The position numbers were made by a program, and so were the translations under genes. The notes beneath the pieces were generated by a model. The model saw only the letters and a program-made list of their open reading frames with translations. It did no database searches and had not been told where the DNA came from. From Arthrobacter gallicola (lineage in GTDB: Bacteria > Actinomycetota > Actinomycetes > Actinomycetales > Micrococcaceae): a stretch of 64,000 nt of DNA. The DNA is taken from the NCBI RefSeq assembly GCF_014836775.1, contig NZ_JACSQD010000001.1:664185-728184 (forward strand), given 5' to 3'. This document shows, piece after piece, positions 35,568 through 45,629 of the stretch (the stretch's first letter is position 1; every line of letters begins with the position of its first letter).

Positions 35568-38500
35568 TTACGATGTTATCCGCTGTGCCGGAGCGCTACC
35601 AACCTGCCGCGCGGGTTCGCCTGCCCTACGGACTGGGCGCACTCCCTGCCCTGAGCCGGCATGCGGCAGGGAGGCGGTATCGGTGAGGTCCCACGCCTCC
35701 AGCGCCTGCATGCTGATTCCCCGCGGACCGGTGCGGCGCGTCACGCCGCGGACCAGCAGCAGTTCCGTGCCGAACAGCAGCGGGCCGGACTTCTCCTGGG
35801 CCTCGTGGAAAAACGTGCAGTCCACGCATCCGGTGCCGTCGTCCAGGCTGATAAACACCACCCGCCGGCCACCGCGCATGGGTGGGGTCTGGGTGGCCAC
35901 CCGGATGCCCGCCACCAGCACCTCGGTACCGCCGCGCAGATCCATCAGGGCTTCAGCCTTGGTCACGCCAAGGCCGTTAAGCAGCGGAGCGTAGCTGTCG
36001 ATGAGATGTGCGCTGACGTCGACGGCGAGCAGGTCCAGTTCGGTGCGGACCTTTTCCGGCAGGGTGGGCTCCGGCAGCGTTGGAACGAGGTTTTCCAGCT
36101 CGGTGTCCCCCAGCGGCAGAGCCAGCTGGCCCGGAATGGGATCGTATTTCCGCGAACCCGCTTTTCCCGGGACCTCGGCCAGATGCTGCAGCAGATCGGC
36201 CCGGCTGCCGCGGGAACCGCTCTCGCGGGCCAGAGTGTCGAAGGCACCCAGCTGGGCCAGCCGCTGCAGCGAGGGCCGCGACAGGCGGGCCCGGGCGCGC
36301 AGGTCCGCCAGCGAATCATACGGCTGCCCGGCAGCGATCCGCCGGACCTCCGCAGCGGAGAGGCCGTAGATCCCGGCGAAGCTGAGCCGGATGCCCAGGC
36401 GTTCCGGCAGGGCCTTCCGCCCGGGTCCCGCCGGGACCGGGGGCACCCGTTCCACCCGGTACGCCTCGCCGCTGCGGTTGATGTCCAGGGGCAGGATGGG
36501 AATGCCCATCCGGCGGGCTTCGGCTACCAGCAGCCGCCGCGGATACATTCCGGGGTCGTGCTCGAAGATGCCGGCCAGGAAGGCCTCCGGATGGTGGGTC
36601 TTCAGCCAGGCGGACTGATAGGTGGGCACGGCGAACGCCGCACCGTGGGCCTTGCAGAAGCCGAAGCTGCCGAAAGCCTTCAGCGTTTCCCAGACCTTGT
36701 CGATGGTTGCTGCGTCATAACCGCGTTCTGCCGCGGCGCGCCGGAAGAAGTCCTCCACCCCGGTCTCGGCGTCGGGGTTGCCCAGCAGCCGGCGCAGTTC
36801 ATCGGCCTTGGCCAGTCCGCAGCCGGTGAACACGTGGAAGGTGCGCAGCACCTGTTCGTGGAAAACGGTGACCCCGTGGGTTTCGGCCAGTACCGGGCGC
36901 AGTGATTCGTGCGGGTACACCTCCGGTGACCAGCCGTGCCGGTGTTCCAGGAACGGGCGCACCATGTCCGATTTCATCGGGCCCGGGCGGAAGAGGGAGA
37001 TGTCGATGATCAGGTCATTGAACTCACGCGGAGCCATTTTGCCGACCAGTTCCCGCTGGCCGGGAGACTCGATCTGGAAACAGCCCAGGGTGTGCGTGCT
37101 GCTGATCAGGTCATACGTGGGTTTATCGTCCAGCGGTACTGCATCCAAATCGATCCGCCCATCCTCACCGATCCAGGGCGGCGGCTGCCCGGCCTCGTCC
37201 AGCGGATGGGCCCCGGCCTGCGCAACCTCTTCCTTGGAGGGGTGAATCCGGATGATCTCCTTGAGCGCGAAGGCCATGGCGGACTGCATGCGCACCCCCA
37301 GCACATCCAGCTTGAGCATGCCCATCGGATCCATGTCGTGCTTGTCGAACTGGGACATCGGCAGGCTCAGGCCGCTGGGTTGGACGGGAGTGCGGTCCAG
37401 CAGCGAGGTGTCCCCCAGGATCACGCCGCACGGGTGCATCGAAATATGCCGGGGCAGCCGGTCCAGGCGCTCGGTCAGGTCCACCAGCAAATCCAGCTGC
37501 CGGTTCTGCTGCACGGCTTCGGCAACGTTGCGAAGTTCGGGTTTCTCTGCGAGCGCCTCACGGAAGTGGCTGGCGGAGAAGCGCCACAGGGCCTTGGCCA
37601 CGGCGCCGACCTCCTCTTCGGGCAAGCCCAGGGCCATGCCGGCGTCGCGCACCGCTCCGCGGGCCCGGTAGCCGTTCTGCATGCTCATCAGCGTTACCCG
37701 GCGTGCTCCGAAGCGGTCGAAGATCCGGTGATACACGTTGTGCCGTTCGGCGCTTTCGACGTCGATGTCGATGTCCGGCAGGGTAGAGCGGTCCTGGGAG
37801 AGGAACCGTTCAAAGATCAGGTCGTGCGCCAGCGGGTTCACGTGGCTGACGCCGAGCAGGTAGTTCACCAGGGAGGACGCGCCTGACCCCCGGGCCGCGG
37901 CACGCACCCCCATCTCCTTGATCATCGCGGAGACTTCGGCCACGGTCAGGAAGTAAGAGGCGAAGCCCAGCCGTTCAATGATGCCGAGCTCGTGGTCGAG
38001 CCGGTTGCGCAGCTCGGCCTCGGCAGGTCCGCTGAGGTGCCCGAAGCGCCTGCCGATGCCCGCTTCGCAGCGCAGCCGCAGTTCCGCGGCGGGTTCATTC
38101 CCGATCCCGATCACCGAGGCTTCCGGGACCACCGGCTGCTTCCAGCCCATGTCCGCTGCCGGGTCGATCCGGCAGGTATCCGCGAGCGCCTGTGTGGCAG
38201 CAAGCAGTTTCGCTGCCCCGGAGCGTCCGTAACCGGCTTCGTGGCTGATTTCCGCGGCGAGCGCAGCCATCTGCGCTCCGCTTTTGAGCCAGCCCTGCCC
38301 GTTGGGCTGCAGGTCGCTCAGCTGGGCCATGGAGGTGAGCGCCCGGGCGGCGTCGAGCACATCGGCGGTCGCGGCGCCGTCGTCGTCCACGTAACGCACA
38401 GCGTTGGTGAGGACGGCCGGAATGTTCATCTCATCTGCCAGCCGGTGCATGCGCACCGCGTGGGCCAGGCTGAGGTTCGCCCCGGGTGCACTCAGGTGAG

Positions 38501-39071
38501 TGACCACCTCGACGGCGAGCGCGGCGCGGGGAACCACGGACAGCCAGCGGGCGAAGAGAGTGCGGGCGACGGCGTAGCTTCGGTTACGCATGGCACGCCC
38601 GACGTCGGAGTGCGGGCCTACCAGCACGGTGAGCACCGCTTCCCCGTCCTCCCGCTCCTCCGGAGTCTCTCCCCTTACCCGGGCGGCGAGCTGCTCCAGC
38701 GTGATGCCCGCGGGCCTGCCTGCCCGGCCGCGCGATGGGGACGTTCCTGCATGCGCATCGGAGATCAGCCGGCAGAGTGCGTGGTATCCGGCTCCCCCGT
38801 TCTGTCCATGGGCCAGGATCACCACCCGCCCGGTAACGGAGGCGTCTTTGCCGTCCCCGTCGAGAACGGCCAGGTCCACGCCCACGATCGGATCGATCCC
38901 GGCGTCCATGCAGGCGCGCAGGTGTTTGACCGTCCCGTACAGGCCGTCACGGTCGGTGCAGGCCAGCGCGTCGGCGCCGTCCGCTGCGGCGGCCCGGGCC
39001 AGTTCCTCCGGCCAGGACGTACCGTAGTGGGCGCTGAACGCCGTGGCGACATGCAGATGGGTGAAGCTCAT
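35568..39071 (-). CDS. dnaE2: Error-prone DNA polymerase III alpha subunit DnaE2
   Basis: A 1167-residue C-family polymerase. The N-terminal PHP domain starts [14 protein letters not shown], the palm contains the catalytic aspartates in [10 protein letters not shown], and later segments include [24 protein letters not shown] and a C-terminal OB fold with [19 protein letters not shown]. Length and C-terminus match DnaE2, not the replicative DnaE1. It performs mutagenic translesion synthesis in the SOS response. It follows the DUF6504 gene by 12 bp, with a LexA box ahead of both. ImuA and ImuB genes are not nearby. Confidence 0.93.
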   Translation of the reverse strand: MSFTHLHVATAFSAHYGTSWPEELARAAAADGADALACTDRDGLYGTVKHLRACMDAGIDPIVGVDLAVLDGDGKDASVTGRVVILAHGQNGGAGYHALCRLISDAHAGTSPSRGRAGRPAGITLEQLAARVRGETPEEREDGEAVLTVLVGPHSDVGRAMRNRSYAVARTLFARWLSVVPRAALAVEVVTHLSAPGANLSLAHAVRMHRLADEMNIPAVLTNAVRYVDDDGAATADVLDAARALTSMAQLSDLQPNGQGWLKSGAQMAALAAEISHEAGYGRSGAAKLLAATQALADTCRIDPAADMGWKQPVVPEASVIGIGNEPAAELRLRCEAGIGRRFGHLSGPAEAELRNRLDHELGIIERLGFASYFLTVAEVSAMIKEMGVRAAARGSGASSLVNYLLGVSHVNPLAHDLIFERFLSQDRSTLPDIDIDVESAERHNVYHRIFDRFGARRVTLMSMQNGYRARGAVRDAGMALGLPEEEVGAVAKALWRFSASHFREALAEKPELRNVAEAVQQNRQLDLLVDLTERLDRLPRHISMHPCGVILGDTSLLDRTPVQPSGLSLPMSQFDKHDMDPMGMLKLDVLGVRMQSAMAFALKEIIRIHPSKEEVAQAGAHPLDEAGQPPPWIGEDGRIDLDAVPLDDKPTYDLISSTHTLGCFQIESPGQRELVGKMAPREFNDLIIDISLFRPGPMKSDMVRPFLEHRHGWSPEVYPHESLRPVLAETHGVTVFHEQVLRTFHVFTGCGLAKADELRRLLGNPDAETGVEDFFRRAAAERGYDAATIDKVWETLKAFGSFGFCKAHGAAFAVPTYQSAWLKTHHPEAFLAGIFEHDPGMYPRRLLVAEARRMGIPILPLDINRSGEAYRVERVPPVPAGPGRKALPERLGIRLSFAGIYGLSAAEVRRIAAGQPYDSLADLRARARLSRPSLQRLAQLGAFDTLARESGSRGSRADLLQHLAEVPGKAGSRKYDPIPGQLALPLGDTELENLVPTLPEPTLPEKVRTELDLLAVDVSAHLIDSYAPLLNGLGVTKAEALMDLRGGTEVLVAGIRVATQTPPMRGGRRVVFISLDDGTGCVDCTFFHEAQEKSGPLLFGTELLLVRGVTRRTGPRGISMQALEAWDLTDTASLPHAGSGQGVRPVRRAGEPARQVGSAPAQRITS

Positions 39072-39083
39072 GGCACGTGGACG

Positions 39084-39395
39084 CTAGGCACTTTCCCGCA
39101 GCGCGTCATGCACGCGGATCATCCGCCAGGTATTTGAGGCCACCTGCCGGGAGATATCCAGGGTGCGCAGCTCCGACCGGCTGCTCAGCCGGGCCTGGAC
39201 CCGCCAGATCTCCGAATCCACCAGCCCTGGTCCGTGCCCGCGCTCGGCCCGTGGTTCTTCCTCCCACCAACTGCGCCGCTCGTACCAGCGCACCGGGTGG
39301 GCAGCCACCTTGTAGGTCCTTCCCTGCCAGGAAAGCCGCAGCGGAATACCCGCCGGTGAACACACCACCTCTATCGATTCACTGAAAAGTCCCAC
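39084..39395 (-). CDS. DUF6504-like small protein of the dnaE2 operon
   Basis: A 103-residue protein with a GTG start and GAGGGG five bases upstream. It is rich in Trp and Arg (RWYERRSWWEEE, IWRVQARLSSRS), as in the small DUF6504 proteins commonly encoded beside DnaE2 or Y-family polymerases in actinobacteria. Function is not established. It is the first gene behind the LexA box and is probably co-transcribed with dnaE2. Confidence 0.75.
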   Translation of the reverse strand: MGLFSESIEVVCSPAGIPLRLSWQGRTYKVAAHPVRWYERRSWWEEEPRAERGHGPGLVDSEIWRVQARLSSRSELRTLDISRQVASNTWRMIRVHDALRESA

Positions 39396-39407
39396 GGCTG
39401 CCCCTCA

Positions 39408-39450
39408 CTGTGCCTGTAACTGCTGCCTATTGCTGTGCTTGTAACTGCTG
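39408..39450 (-). repeat. 18-bp direct repeat in the leader of the dnaE2 operon
   Basis: Copies at 39408-39425 and 39433-39450 differ at one base and lie between the LexA box and the start codon at 39395. Confidence 0.7.
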
Positions 39451-39475
39451 TGCATGTACTTCAAAAGCCCGAACG

Positions 39476-39497
39476 GATTCGAACATATATTCGAATC
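39476..39497 (-). promoter_or_regulatory. LexA (SOS) box controlling DUF6504-dnaE2
   Basis: A perfect palindrome with 8-bp arms GATTCGAA / TTCGAATC around CATATA. Its core matches the actinobacterial SOS consensus TCGAAC-N4-GTTCGA at 11 of 12 fixed positions. It lies about 80 bp upstream of the operon's first start codon. Confidence 0.88.
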
Positions 39498-39603
39498 TCC
39501 AGTGTACGACCGCAGTCTGACAATCGGCACTGCGCCCCCTAGGAACCTCGTGGGAAGCTGCACCGGCCCGCGCTCTGGTTCCCGCTGGCGGCTTCCCAGG
39601 CTT

Positions 39604-39631
39604 CCCCGCCTCCCCGCCTCCCCGCCTCCCC
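39604..39631. repeat. 8-bp CCCCGCCT-type tandem repeat
   Basis: Three to four copies of an 8-bp unit follow the stop codon of the first exporter gene, in non-coding DNA. Confidence 0.7.
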
Positions 39632-39638
39632 GACAGGA

Positions 39639-41576
39639 CTATTCCGCCGCCGCCTCCACCCGGGACTCGGAGGAGAGCGGGATCTCACGCACAAACAGGC
39701 ACAGGATGGCCCCGGCTGCCGCGATCGGGACGCTCAGCAGGAAGATCGGCGGCATCGCCTGGCCGAACGCCGCCGCAATGGCCTCCTGCACCGGGGCGGG
39801 CAGGCTCCGGAGCAGGTCCGGACTTAGTGAGTTGATACTTCTCCCCGGAATCGCCGAGACAGCCCCGCCCGGTGCTGCAGCCAGCTGGTCAGTCAGCCGG
39901 TTGATGAAGATCGAGCCGAAGGCGGCGATTCCAAAGGACGCAGCAATCTGCCGGAAGTAGTTCGCGGCGGAGATCGCCGTTCCCATGTCCTGCCCGGGGA
40001 CACTGTTCTGCACAATCAGCACCAGGTTCTGCAGCAGCGCACCGATCCCCATCCCCAGCACGGCCATCCCCACGGCGGTGAACCAGTACGGTGTGCTCTC
40101 CGAGATCCGGGACAGCAGCAGCAGCCCGGCAACAATCACCGCGAACCCGGCAATGGGATAGACCTTGTACCGCCCGGTCCGGGAAATCAGCTGCCCGGTG
40201 CCGATCGAGGTGAGCAGCAGCCCGGCCATCATGGGCAGCATCATCAGCCCGGATTCGGTGGCGCTTGCGCCATTGACCATCTGCAGGAAGGTGGGCAGGT
40301 AGGAAATCGTGGAGAACATGGCAATTCCGACGGCGATTCCCGCCAGCACGGGCACCAGGAAGTTCCGCAGCTGGAACAGCCGCAGCGGCAGGATCGGTTC
40401 GGCAGCCCGGGTCTCCTGCCACACGAACAGGCCGGCAGCGATGACGGCGAGCGCCGAGAGTCCCAGGATCTGCGGGCTGGACCAGTCGTAAGTGGTTCCG
40501 CCCCAGCTGGTCACCAGCACCAGCGCTGCGGAGGCGGCCGCCAGGAGCACGGCTCCCGGATAGTCCAGCCGCGGGCGCGCGCCGTGGTGTTTAGGCAGGT
40601 GGAGGGAGGAGATAACGACGGCGAGCGCCACAGCGCCGATCGGCACGTTGATGTAGAAAACCCAGCGCCAGGACCAGGAATCGGTAATCCACCCGCCCAG
40701 CAGCGGTCCGCCGACCGAGGCAATACCGAAGGCCGCTCCGATCAGCCCCATGTACCGTCCGCGTTCCCGCGGGGAGACCAGGTCCCCGATGATTGCCTGT
40801 GCCCCGATCATCAGCCCGCCGCCGCCGATGCCCTGCAGTGCCCGGAAGGCGATCAGCTGGCCCATGTTCTGCGCCAGCCCGGACAGCACGGAGCCAATGA
40901 GGAATACAGCGATCGCGAAGATAAAAATGTTCTTGCGTCCGTACAGGTCACCGAGCTTGCCGTAGATGGGTAGCCCGATGGTCGCGGCGAGGATGTAGGC
41001 GGTCACCACCCAGGACAGGTGCTCCAAGCCGTTGAGGTCGCCCACGATGGTCGGCAGGGCGGTTGCGACAATGGTCTGGTCCAGGGCGGCGAGCAGGACC
41101 GAGAGGACCAGTCCGGTAAAAACCAGGACCCGGCCGCGCCTGGCCCTGCCGTCCCCTGCCGGATCGCAGTGGCCTCCCGGCGCTTCGGGGTTCCCCGGTG
41201 CGCCGCCCCTACCGGCATTCCGGGCACCCGTCCGGGTTCCGTCCCCGGTTTCCGCAATCAGGGACGAACCGCTGGCCCGGACCACGGACCCGCTGGCTTC
41301 AGTCTGCATTTGCTCGGGTGTTTTCCGGTGTTTGGGCGTTTTGACCGGGGCGGTCCGCCAGGAAACGGCTGCGGTCCCTGAACGCAGCTGGGTTCCTGCG
41401 CGCTTCCGGCCAGCCGCGGGCAGTGGTTCCGGATGGGGTGCCGAATGCGGTGCCGGATGGGGTTCGGGCGCTGCGTGGGCCGGAGCCGGCCGGCGGATGT
41501 GCCCCTGTCCCTGGAAGCTGGCGCTGCCCTTGGGTGCTGGTACTGCCCGGTGCACCCCGGTTTCCCGTTTGGCCAT
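39639..41576 (-). CDS. MFS multidrug exporter, DHA2/EmrB-QacA type (paralogue 2)
   Basis: A 645-residue transporter. A long cytoplasmic N-terminus of about 145 residues, with His/Pro/Ala-rich repeats and basic patches, precedes about 14 membrane segments. Family motifs are clear: LAALDQTIVATALPTIVGDL, GKLGDLYGRKN (motif A), RALQGIGGGGL (motif B) and GPLLGGWITDSWSWRWVFYINVP (motif C). It probably exports drugs or metabolites by proton antiport. The ATG overlaps the stop of the close paralogue upstream by one base (TAATG), with AAGGAGG ten bases before. Confidence 0.92.
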   Translation of the reverse strand: MAKRETGVHRAVPAPKGSASFQGQGHIRRPAPAHAAPEPHPAPHSAPHPEPLPAAGRKRAGTQLRSGTAAVSWRTAPVKTPKHRKTPEQMQTEASGSVVRASGSSLIAETGDGTRTGARNAGRGGAPGNPEAPGGHCDPAGDGRARRGRVLVFTGLVLSVLLAALDQTIVATALPTIVGDLNGLEHLSWVVTAYILAATIGLPIYGKLGDLYGRKNIFIFAIAVFLIGSVLSGLAQNMGQLIAFRALQGIGGGGLMIGAQAIIGDLVSPRERGRYMGLIGAAFGIASVGGPLLGGWITDSWSWRWVFYINVPIGAVALAVVISSLHLPKHHGARPRLDYPGAVLLAAASAALVLVTSWGGTTYDWSSPQILGLSALAVIAAGLFVWQETRAAEPILPLRLFQLRNFLVPVLAGIAVGIAMFSTISYLPTFLQMVNGASATESGLMMLPMMAGLLLTSIGTGQLISRTGRYKVYPIAGFAVIVAGLLLLSRISESTPYWFTAVGMAVLGMGIGALLQNLVLIVQNSVPGQDMGTAISAANYFRQIAASFGIAAFGSIFINRLTDQLAAAPGGAVSAIPGRSINSLSPDLLRSLPAPVQEAIAAAFGQAMPPIFLLSVPIAAAGAILCLFVREIPLSSESRVEAAAE

Positions 41577-43315
41577 TAGTTTTCAGCCTCCTTGTCCTGC
41601 TGCACGTTGTCCAGCTGCACGTTGGCCCTGGTCGACAGTGGTGTCGCCCGGATAAAGAGCGTCAGCACAAATGCGGCGCCCAGCGCTGGGATGCCCAGCA
41701 GGAAGACCGGCGGCAGGGCTTGCCCGAATGCGCCGGCGATAAACTCCCGCACCGGGGGTGGCAGCGCCTTCAGCTGCTCGGGGCTGATCGAGTTCAGTCC
41801 CTGGCTGGTCACGCTGCGGGCGGATTCGGGCGCATCGGCCAAATGGCTGTTGAGCCGGGAGATAAACACCGATCCGTACACGGCGATGCCCAGGGTCCCG
41901 CCGATCTGCCGGAAATAGTTTGCCGAGGAGACTCCGGTGCCCATGTTCTCGGCCGGGACACTGTTCTGCACGATCAGCACCACGTTCTGCATCAGCGCTC
42001 CGACGCCGAGGCCCAGCACGAACATTCCGACCGCGGTGAACCAGTAAGGGCTTGTTGCCGAAATGCGGGACAGCAGCAGCAGGCCGGCAATCATCACCGC
42101 CGCTCCCAGGATCGGATAGATCTTGTACCGCCCGGTCCGGGAAATCAGCTGTCCCGTTCCGATCGATGTGGTCAGCAGGCCCGCAGTCATAGGCAGCATC
42201 ATCAGCCCTGACATGGTGGCACTGGCTCCGTTGACCATCTGCAGGAAGGTCGGCAGGTAGGAAATGCTGCCGAACATCGCCAGCCCCACGGCGAAGCCCA
42301 CGAGCGTGCAGATCACGAAGTTCCGGATCCGGAACAGCCGCAGCGGCAGGATCGGCTCCGCTGCCCGCAGCTCCACCGGAATAAACGCGGCAACGGCGGC
42401 GGCTGCGACGGCGCCGAGGCCCAGGATCGCCGGTGAGCTCCACGCATAAACGGTCCCGCCCCAGCTGGTGATGGCCACCAGCGCAGCGCTGGCGACGGCG
42501 AGCAGGGCTGCTCCTGCGTAGTCCAGCTTGACCTCCGCAACGCTGCGTTTGGGCAGGTGCAGCGAGGTGATGATCAGGGCCAGGGCAACGGCGCCCAGGG
42601 GAAGGTTGATGTAAAAGACCCAGCGCCAGGACCAGTATTCGGTCAGGTAACCGCCCAGCAGCGGCCCGCTGACCGAGGCGACGCCGAATGCGGCGCCGAT
42701 CAGCCCCATGTACCGCCCGCGCTGGCGGGCCGGAACGATGTCCCCGATGATGGCCTGCGCGCCGATCATCAGGCCGCCGCCGCCGACGCCCTGCAGGGCC
42801 CGGTACGTGATGAGCTCAGCCATGCTGTTTGCCTGCCCGGACAAGGCCGACCCCAGCAGGAACACGATGATGGCGAAAACAAAGACGCTCTTGCGCCCCA
42901 GCAGGTCGCCCAGCTTGCCGTAAATCGGGAGCCCGATGGTGGAGGTCAGCAGATAAGCGGTAATCACCCAGGACAGGTGGTCCAGTCCGCGCAGTTCGCC
43001 GGTGATTGTCGGCAGCGCGGTGGAAACGATCGTCTGGTCCAGGGAGGAAATCAGGACCGCCATGATCAGTCCGCTGAAGATCAGGGCCAGCTGCCGCCGC
43101 GAGTGCGGAGCCGGAGGTTTGCCGGGTCCCGGTCCGGCTGGTTCCGGCTTCACCTCCGTTGCGGTGATGGTCCCGGTGCCCTGCGGTTGGTGCGGACCGT
43201 TCGGCTCGTTCGGCTCGTTCGGGTTGCGGTCACAGGGAGCCGGAGAGCCGAGGTCGGTGGCAGTTTTGGTAGCTGGATGGGCCGGGTCCGTGTTCCGGGC
43301 AAAGAATCGAGCCAT
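41576..43315 (-). CDS. MFS multidrug exporter, DHA2/EmrB-QacA type (paralogue 1)
   Basis: A 579-residue transporter starting at MARFFARNTDP (43315), with AGGAGG five bases upstream; a longer frame has no such site. It shares almost all motifs with the downstream copy: SSLDQTIVSTALPTITGEL, GKLGDLLGRKS, RALQGVGGGGLMIGAQAIIG and GPLLGGYLTEYWSWRWVFYIN. Its N-terminal tail (about 90 residues, NEPNEPNGPH) is shorter and different. The pair is a tandem duplication with translational coupling. The substrate is unknown and no TetR/MarR gene is adjacent. Confidence 0.92.
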   Translation of the reverse strand: MARFFARNTDPAHPATKTATDLGSPAPCDRNPNEPNEPNGPHQPQGTGTITATEVKPEPAGPGPGKPPAPHSRRQLALIFSGLIMAVLISSLDQTIVSTALPTITGELRGLDHLSWVITAYLLTSTIGLPIYGKLGDLLGRKSVFVFAIIVFLLGSALSGQANSMAELITYRALQGVGGGGLMIGAQAIIGDIVPARQRGRYMGLIGAAFGVASVSGPLLGGYLTEYWSWRWVFYINLPLGAVALALIITSLHLPKRSVAEVKLDYAGAALLAVASAALVAITSWGGTVYAWSSPAILGLGAVAAAAVAAFIPVELRAAEPILPLRLFRIRNFVICTLVGFAVGLAMFGSISYLPTFLQMVNGASATMSGLMMLPMTAGLLTTSIGTGQLISRTGRYKIYPILGAAVMIAGLLLLSRISATSPYWFTAVGMFVLGLGVGALMQNVVLIVQNSVPAENMGTGVSSANYFRQIGGTLGIAVYGSVFISRLNSHLADAPESARSVTSQGLNSISPEQLKALPPPVREFIAGAFGQALPPVFLLGIPALGAAFVLTLFIRATPLSTRANVQLDNVQQDKEAEN

Positions 43316-43452
43316 GGACGCCTCCTGGGGAGCCGAGCCGCTGTCTGAAATAGGGCGCACCTTCCATCAGAAGCCCGCAGCTTGGCAGAGTCAACAGCCG
43401 GGGCGGGGCGGTGCGGCACGCGCTTCAGCCCGCTGGAGACCCGGCAGCATGT

Positions 43453-44130
43453 CTAGGCGAATTCCATCCCGTCCGCTGGACGCGGGTGCGCCAGCCAGTA
43501 GCGGGAGCCGTCGGGGCTGCGGCGGACAATTCCCTCGTCCACCATCGCCCGCCGGACCATGGCGGGGTCATCGGAGTATTCGGCCAGGCGGGCCGTCACT
43601 TCCGCCTCGGTCAGCTGTGCCGGCGAACCGGCAGGGTCAGCCCCATCCATCCCTGGCTCCCCGCTTGTCCCAGCCCCCGAATCCCTTCCCGACCCGCCTG
43701 TGCCCGTACTCAGCGAACCGTGCCGGGAAAACACCTCTCCGGCCACATGATGCAGAAGCTCCAGCCGGTCCGCCCGCCGGCCGGGAAGATTTCCTGCCCG
43801 TCCGGGAGTCAGCAGCCGCAGCGGTGAGGAAACCGGGGCCGGACGGCCCACGGTCAGCAGATTCTGAAAGACGCCGGAATCCGCGCCGAGGGCTCCGTCT
43901 TCCGCGGCGGTGACCAGTCCGGCCTTTTCCAGCACTGCCAGGGATTTGAGCTCCGTCCGGTCCAGATCGGCGCTCTGCAGGGGCTGGCCGCTGTCCGCGG
44001 CGGAGATGATCCGGCCGTACAGGCGCAGCCTCCTGTCATCGGCGAGCGCCGCGGCGAGCGCCTTCCACCGATTGGAGGCACCGCCGTCGTCTGCGCCGGC
44101 ACCCGCACCCGGGACTCTTCCTGCCGTCAC
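43453..44130 (-). CDS. DUF2087 domain-containing protein, probable regulator
   Basis: A 225-residue soluble protein. The N-terminal half (RWKALAAALADDRRLRLYGRII, then SLAVLEKAGLVTAAEDG) looks like a winged helix. The C-terminal segment LTEAEVTARLAEYSDDPAMV, followed by RRAMVDEGIVRRSPDGSRYWL, matches the DUF2087 pattern, with a Gly/Ser-rich insert between (about residues 140-165). DUF2087 proteins are often annotated as transcriptional regulators. It lies upstream of and in the same direction as the exporters, so it could control them (inference). Confidence 0.75.
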   Translation of the reverse strand: MTAGRVPGAGAGADDGGASNRWKALAAALADDRRLRLYGRIISAADSGQPLQSADLDRTELKSLAVLEKAGLVTAAEDGALGADSGVFQNLLTVGRPAPVSSPLRLLTPGRAGNLPGRRADRLELLHHVAGEVFSRHGSLSTGTGGSGRDSGAGTSGEPGMDGADPAGSPAQLTEAEVTARLAEYSDDPAMVRRAMVDEGIVRRSPDGSRYWLAHPRPADGMEFA

Positions 44131-44312
44131 CGTTTCTCTCTCCTTCAGACCTCATAGCTTGCCCGGCGGGTGCTTTTTGCTTGTATTGCCGGTTCCCCGT
44201 GCCGGAAAGACCCGCAGTCCACGGGTGTCCCGACCCCGGACCCGTGACGTAGCCTACTGGCACTGGCTCACCAAACCCTGGCACGACCTCACCAACCGAG
44301 CGGAGCAGTCTT

Positions 44313-45620
44313 ATGGAATCGTGCTATCCCGTGCGTTCCTTTGCCGCGGCCGCTGTGGCTGCGGCAGGGAGTGCGGTGGCTGAACTGGCCGAGGCCGTCT
44401 CCGGCATACCGGTTTCCGCGTCAGCTGATCCAGCCCTGTCCCGGGCCTGGTTTGCCGGTTCGTTCCTGCCGGCGGGCTGGGACGTTCCCTCGCCCTGGGA
44501 CGCCCTGTCCCGCGACTATCCCTGCGCCGACGGGTGGATCCGGCTGCACACCAACGCCCCGCATCACCGGGCGGCCGCGCTCGCAGTGCTGGGTCTGCCG
44601 GCTGACGCGGACGCCGCCGGCGCCGCGCTCGCGGTCCGGCCCTGGAAGGGCGGGGAGCTGGAGGAAGCTGTCGTGGAGTCGGGAGGCTGTGCAGCCAGGA
44701 TGCTCACCGCGGAACAGTGGCTGAGCCATCCGCAGGGGCAGGCCGTGGCCGGCGAACCGCTGGTCGGCTGGTCGCAGCGCCGGCCGGCGAACCCGGTGAG
44801 CTCCGCGGGAACCGTCCAGCGTCCCCTCCGCGGAGTCCGGGTGCTGGACCTGTCCCGGGTCATCGCCGGGCCGGTGGCCACCCGGTTCCTTGCCGGCTTC
44901 GGTGCCGACGTGCTGCGGATCGATCCGCCGGACTGGAACGAACCTGCGCTGGAGCCCGAGATGACGATCGGCAAGCACTGCGCCCGGCTGGACCTGCGCA
45001 GTCCCGGCGGAGCCGCAAAGATCCGGGAACTGATTACCGGGGCAGACATTGTGGTGCACGGATACCGTCCCGGTGCGCTCGCCGGGCTGGGCCTGGATGA
45101 ACACCGGCTTCAGCAGCTGCACCCCGGCATCGTCACCGTGGCGGTCAACGCCTATGGCTGGACCGGCCCGTGGCGGGGCCGGCGGGGCTTCGATTCCCTG
45201 GTGCAGATGAGCTCCGGAATTGCCGACGCCGGTATGACCTGGGCGGCCTCGGACACGCCCCGGCCGCTGCCTGTCCAGGCCCTGGACCATGCCACCGGAT
45301 ACCTCGCCGCAGCTGCCGCCGTGCGCGCGTGGACCCGGAGGCTCGACGGTGAGGTCCATGCGGCACGGCTTTCCCTGGCGCGGACCGCCGTGGAACTGCA
45401 GCGTGCCGCCGACGCGCGGGATCCTGTTCCCCCACTCTGGAAGACCGGCCAGCCGGAGGAGAACACACCCGAATTTGCCATGACCGCCGAACAGACCCGC
45501 TGGGGGCCGGGACAGCGGCTTTCGCCGCCGCTGGTGTTTAGCCCGGAGGGAAACAGCCCAACGATGAGCTGGGAAGTCCCGGCGGCACCGCTGGGTTCAG
45601 CCGCTCCGGAATGGGCCTAG
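44313..45620 (+). CDS. CaiB/BaiF-type (family III) CoA transferase
   Basis: A 435-residue protein. The conserved family III domain starts at about residue 170 with RPLRGVRVLDLSRVIAGPVA, then GADVLRIDPPDWNE, a LDLRSPGGAAKIRELI segment, HGYRPGALAGLGLDEHRL and GWTGPWRGRRGFDSLVQMSSG. The first 165 residues are a degenerate domain rather than the usual short start, suggesting a fused, partly decayed second half. The CoA donor and acceptor are unknown, and no acyl-CoA metabolism genes are adjacent. Confidence 0.82.
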   Translation: MESCYPVRSFAAAAVAAAGSAVAELAEAVSGIPVSASADPALSRAWFAGSFLPAGWDVPSPWDALSRDYPCADGWIRLHTNAPHHRAAALAVLGLPADADAAGAALAVRPWKGGELEEAVVESGGCAARMLTAEQWLSHPQGQAVAGEPLVGWSQRRPANPVSSAGTVQRPLRGVRVLDLSRVIAGPVATRFLAGFGADVLRIDPPDWNEPALEPEMTIGKHCARLDLRSPGGAAKIRELITGADIVVHGYRPGALAGLGLDEHRLQQLHPGIVTVAVNAYGWTGPWRGRRGFDSLVQMSSGIADAGMTWAASDTPRPLPVQALDHATGYLAAAAAVRAWTRRLDGEVHAARLSLARTAVELQRAADARDPVPPLWKTGQPEENTPEFAMTAEQTRWGPGQRLSPPLVFSPEGNSPTMSWEVPAAPLGSAAPEWA

Positions 45621-45629
45621 GCCGCTCTC

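Noticed and set aside
39408-39450. Second LexA or other operator pair in the dnaE2 leader
   Set aside because: The copies are direct, not inverted, and have no resemblance to the SOS consensus; kept only as a repeat.
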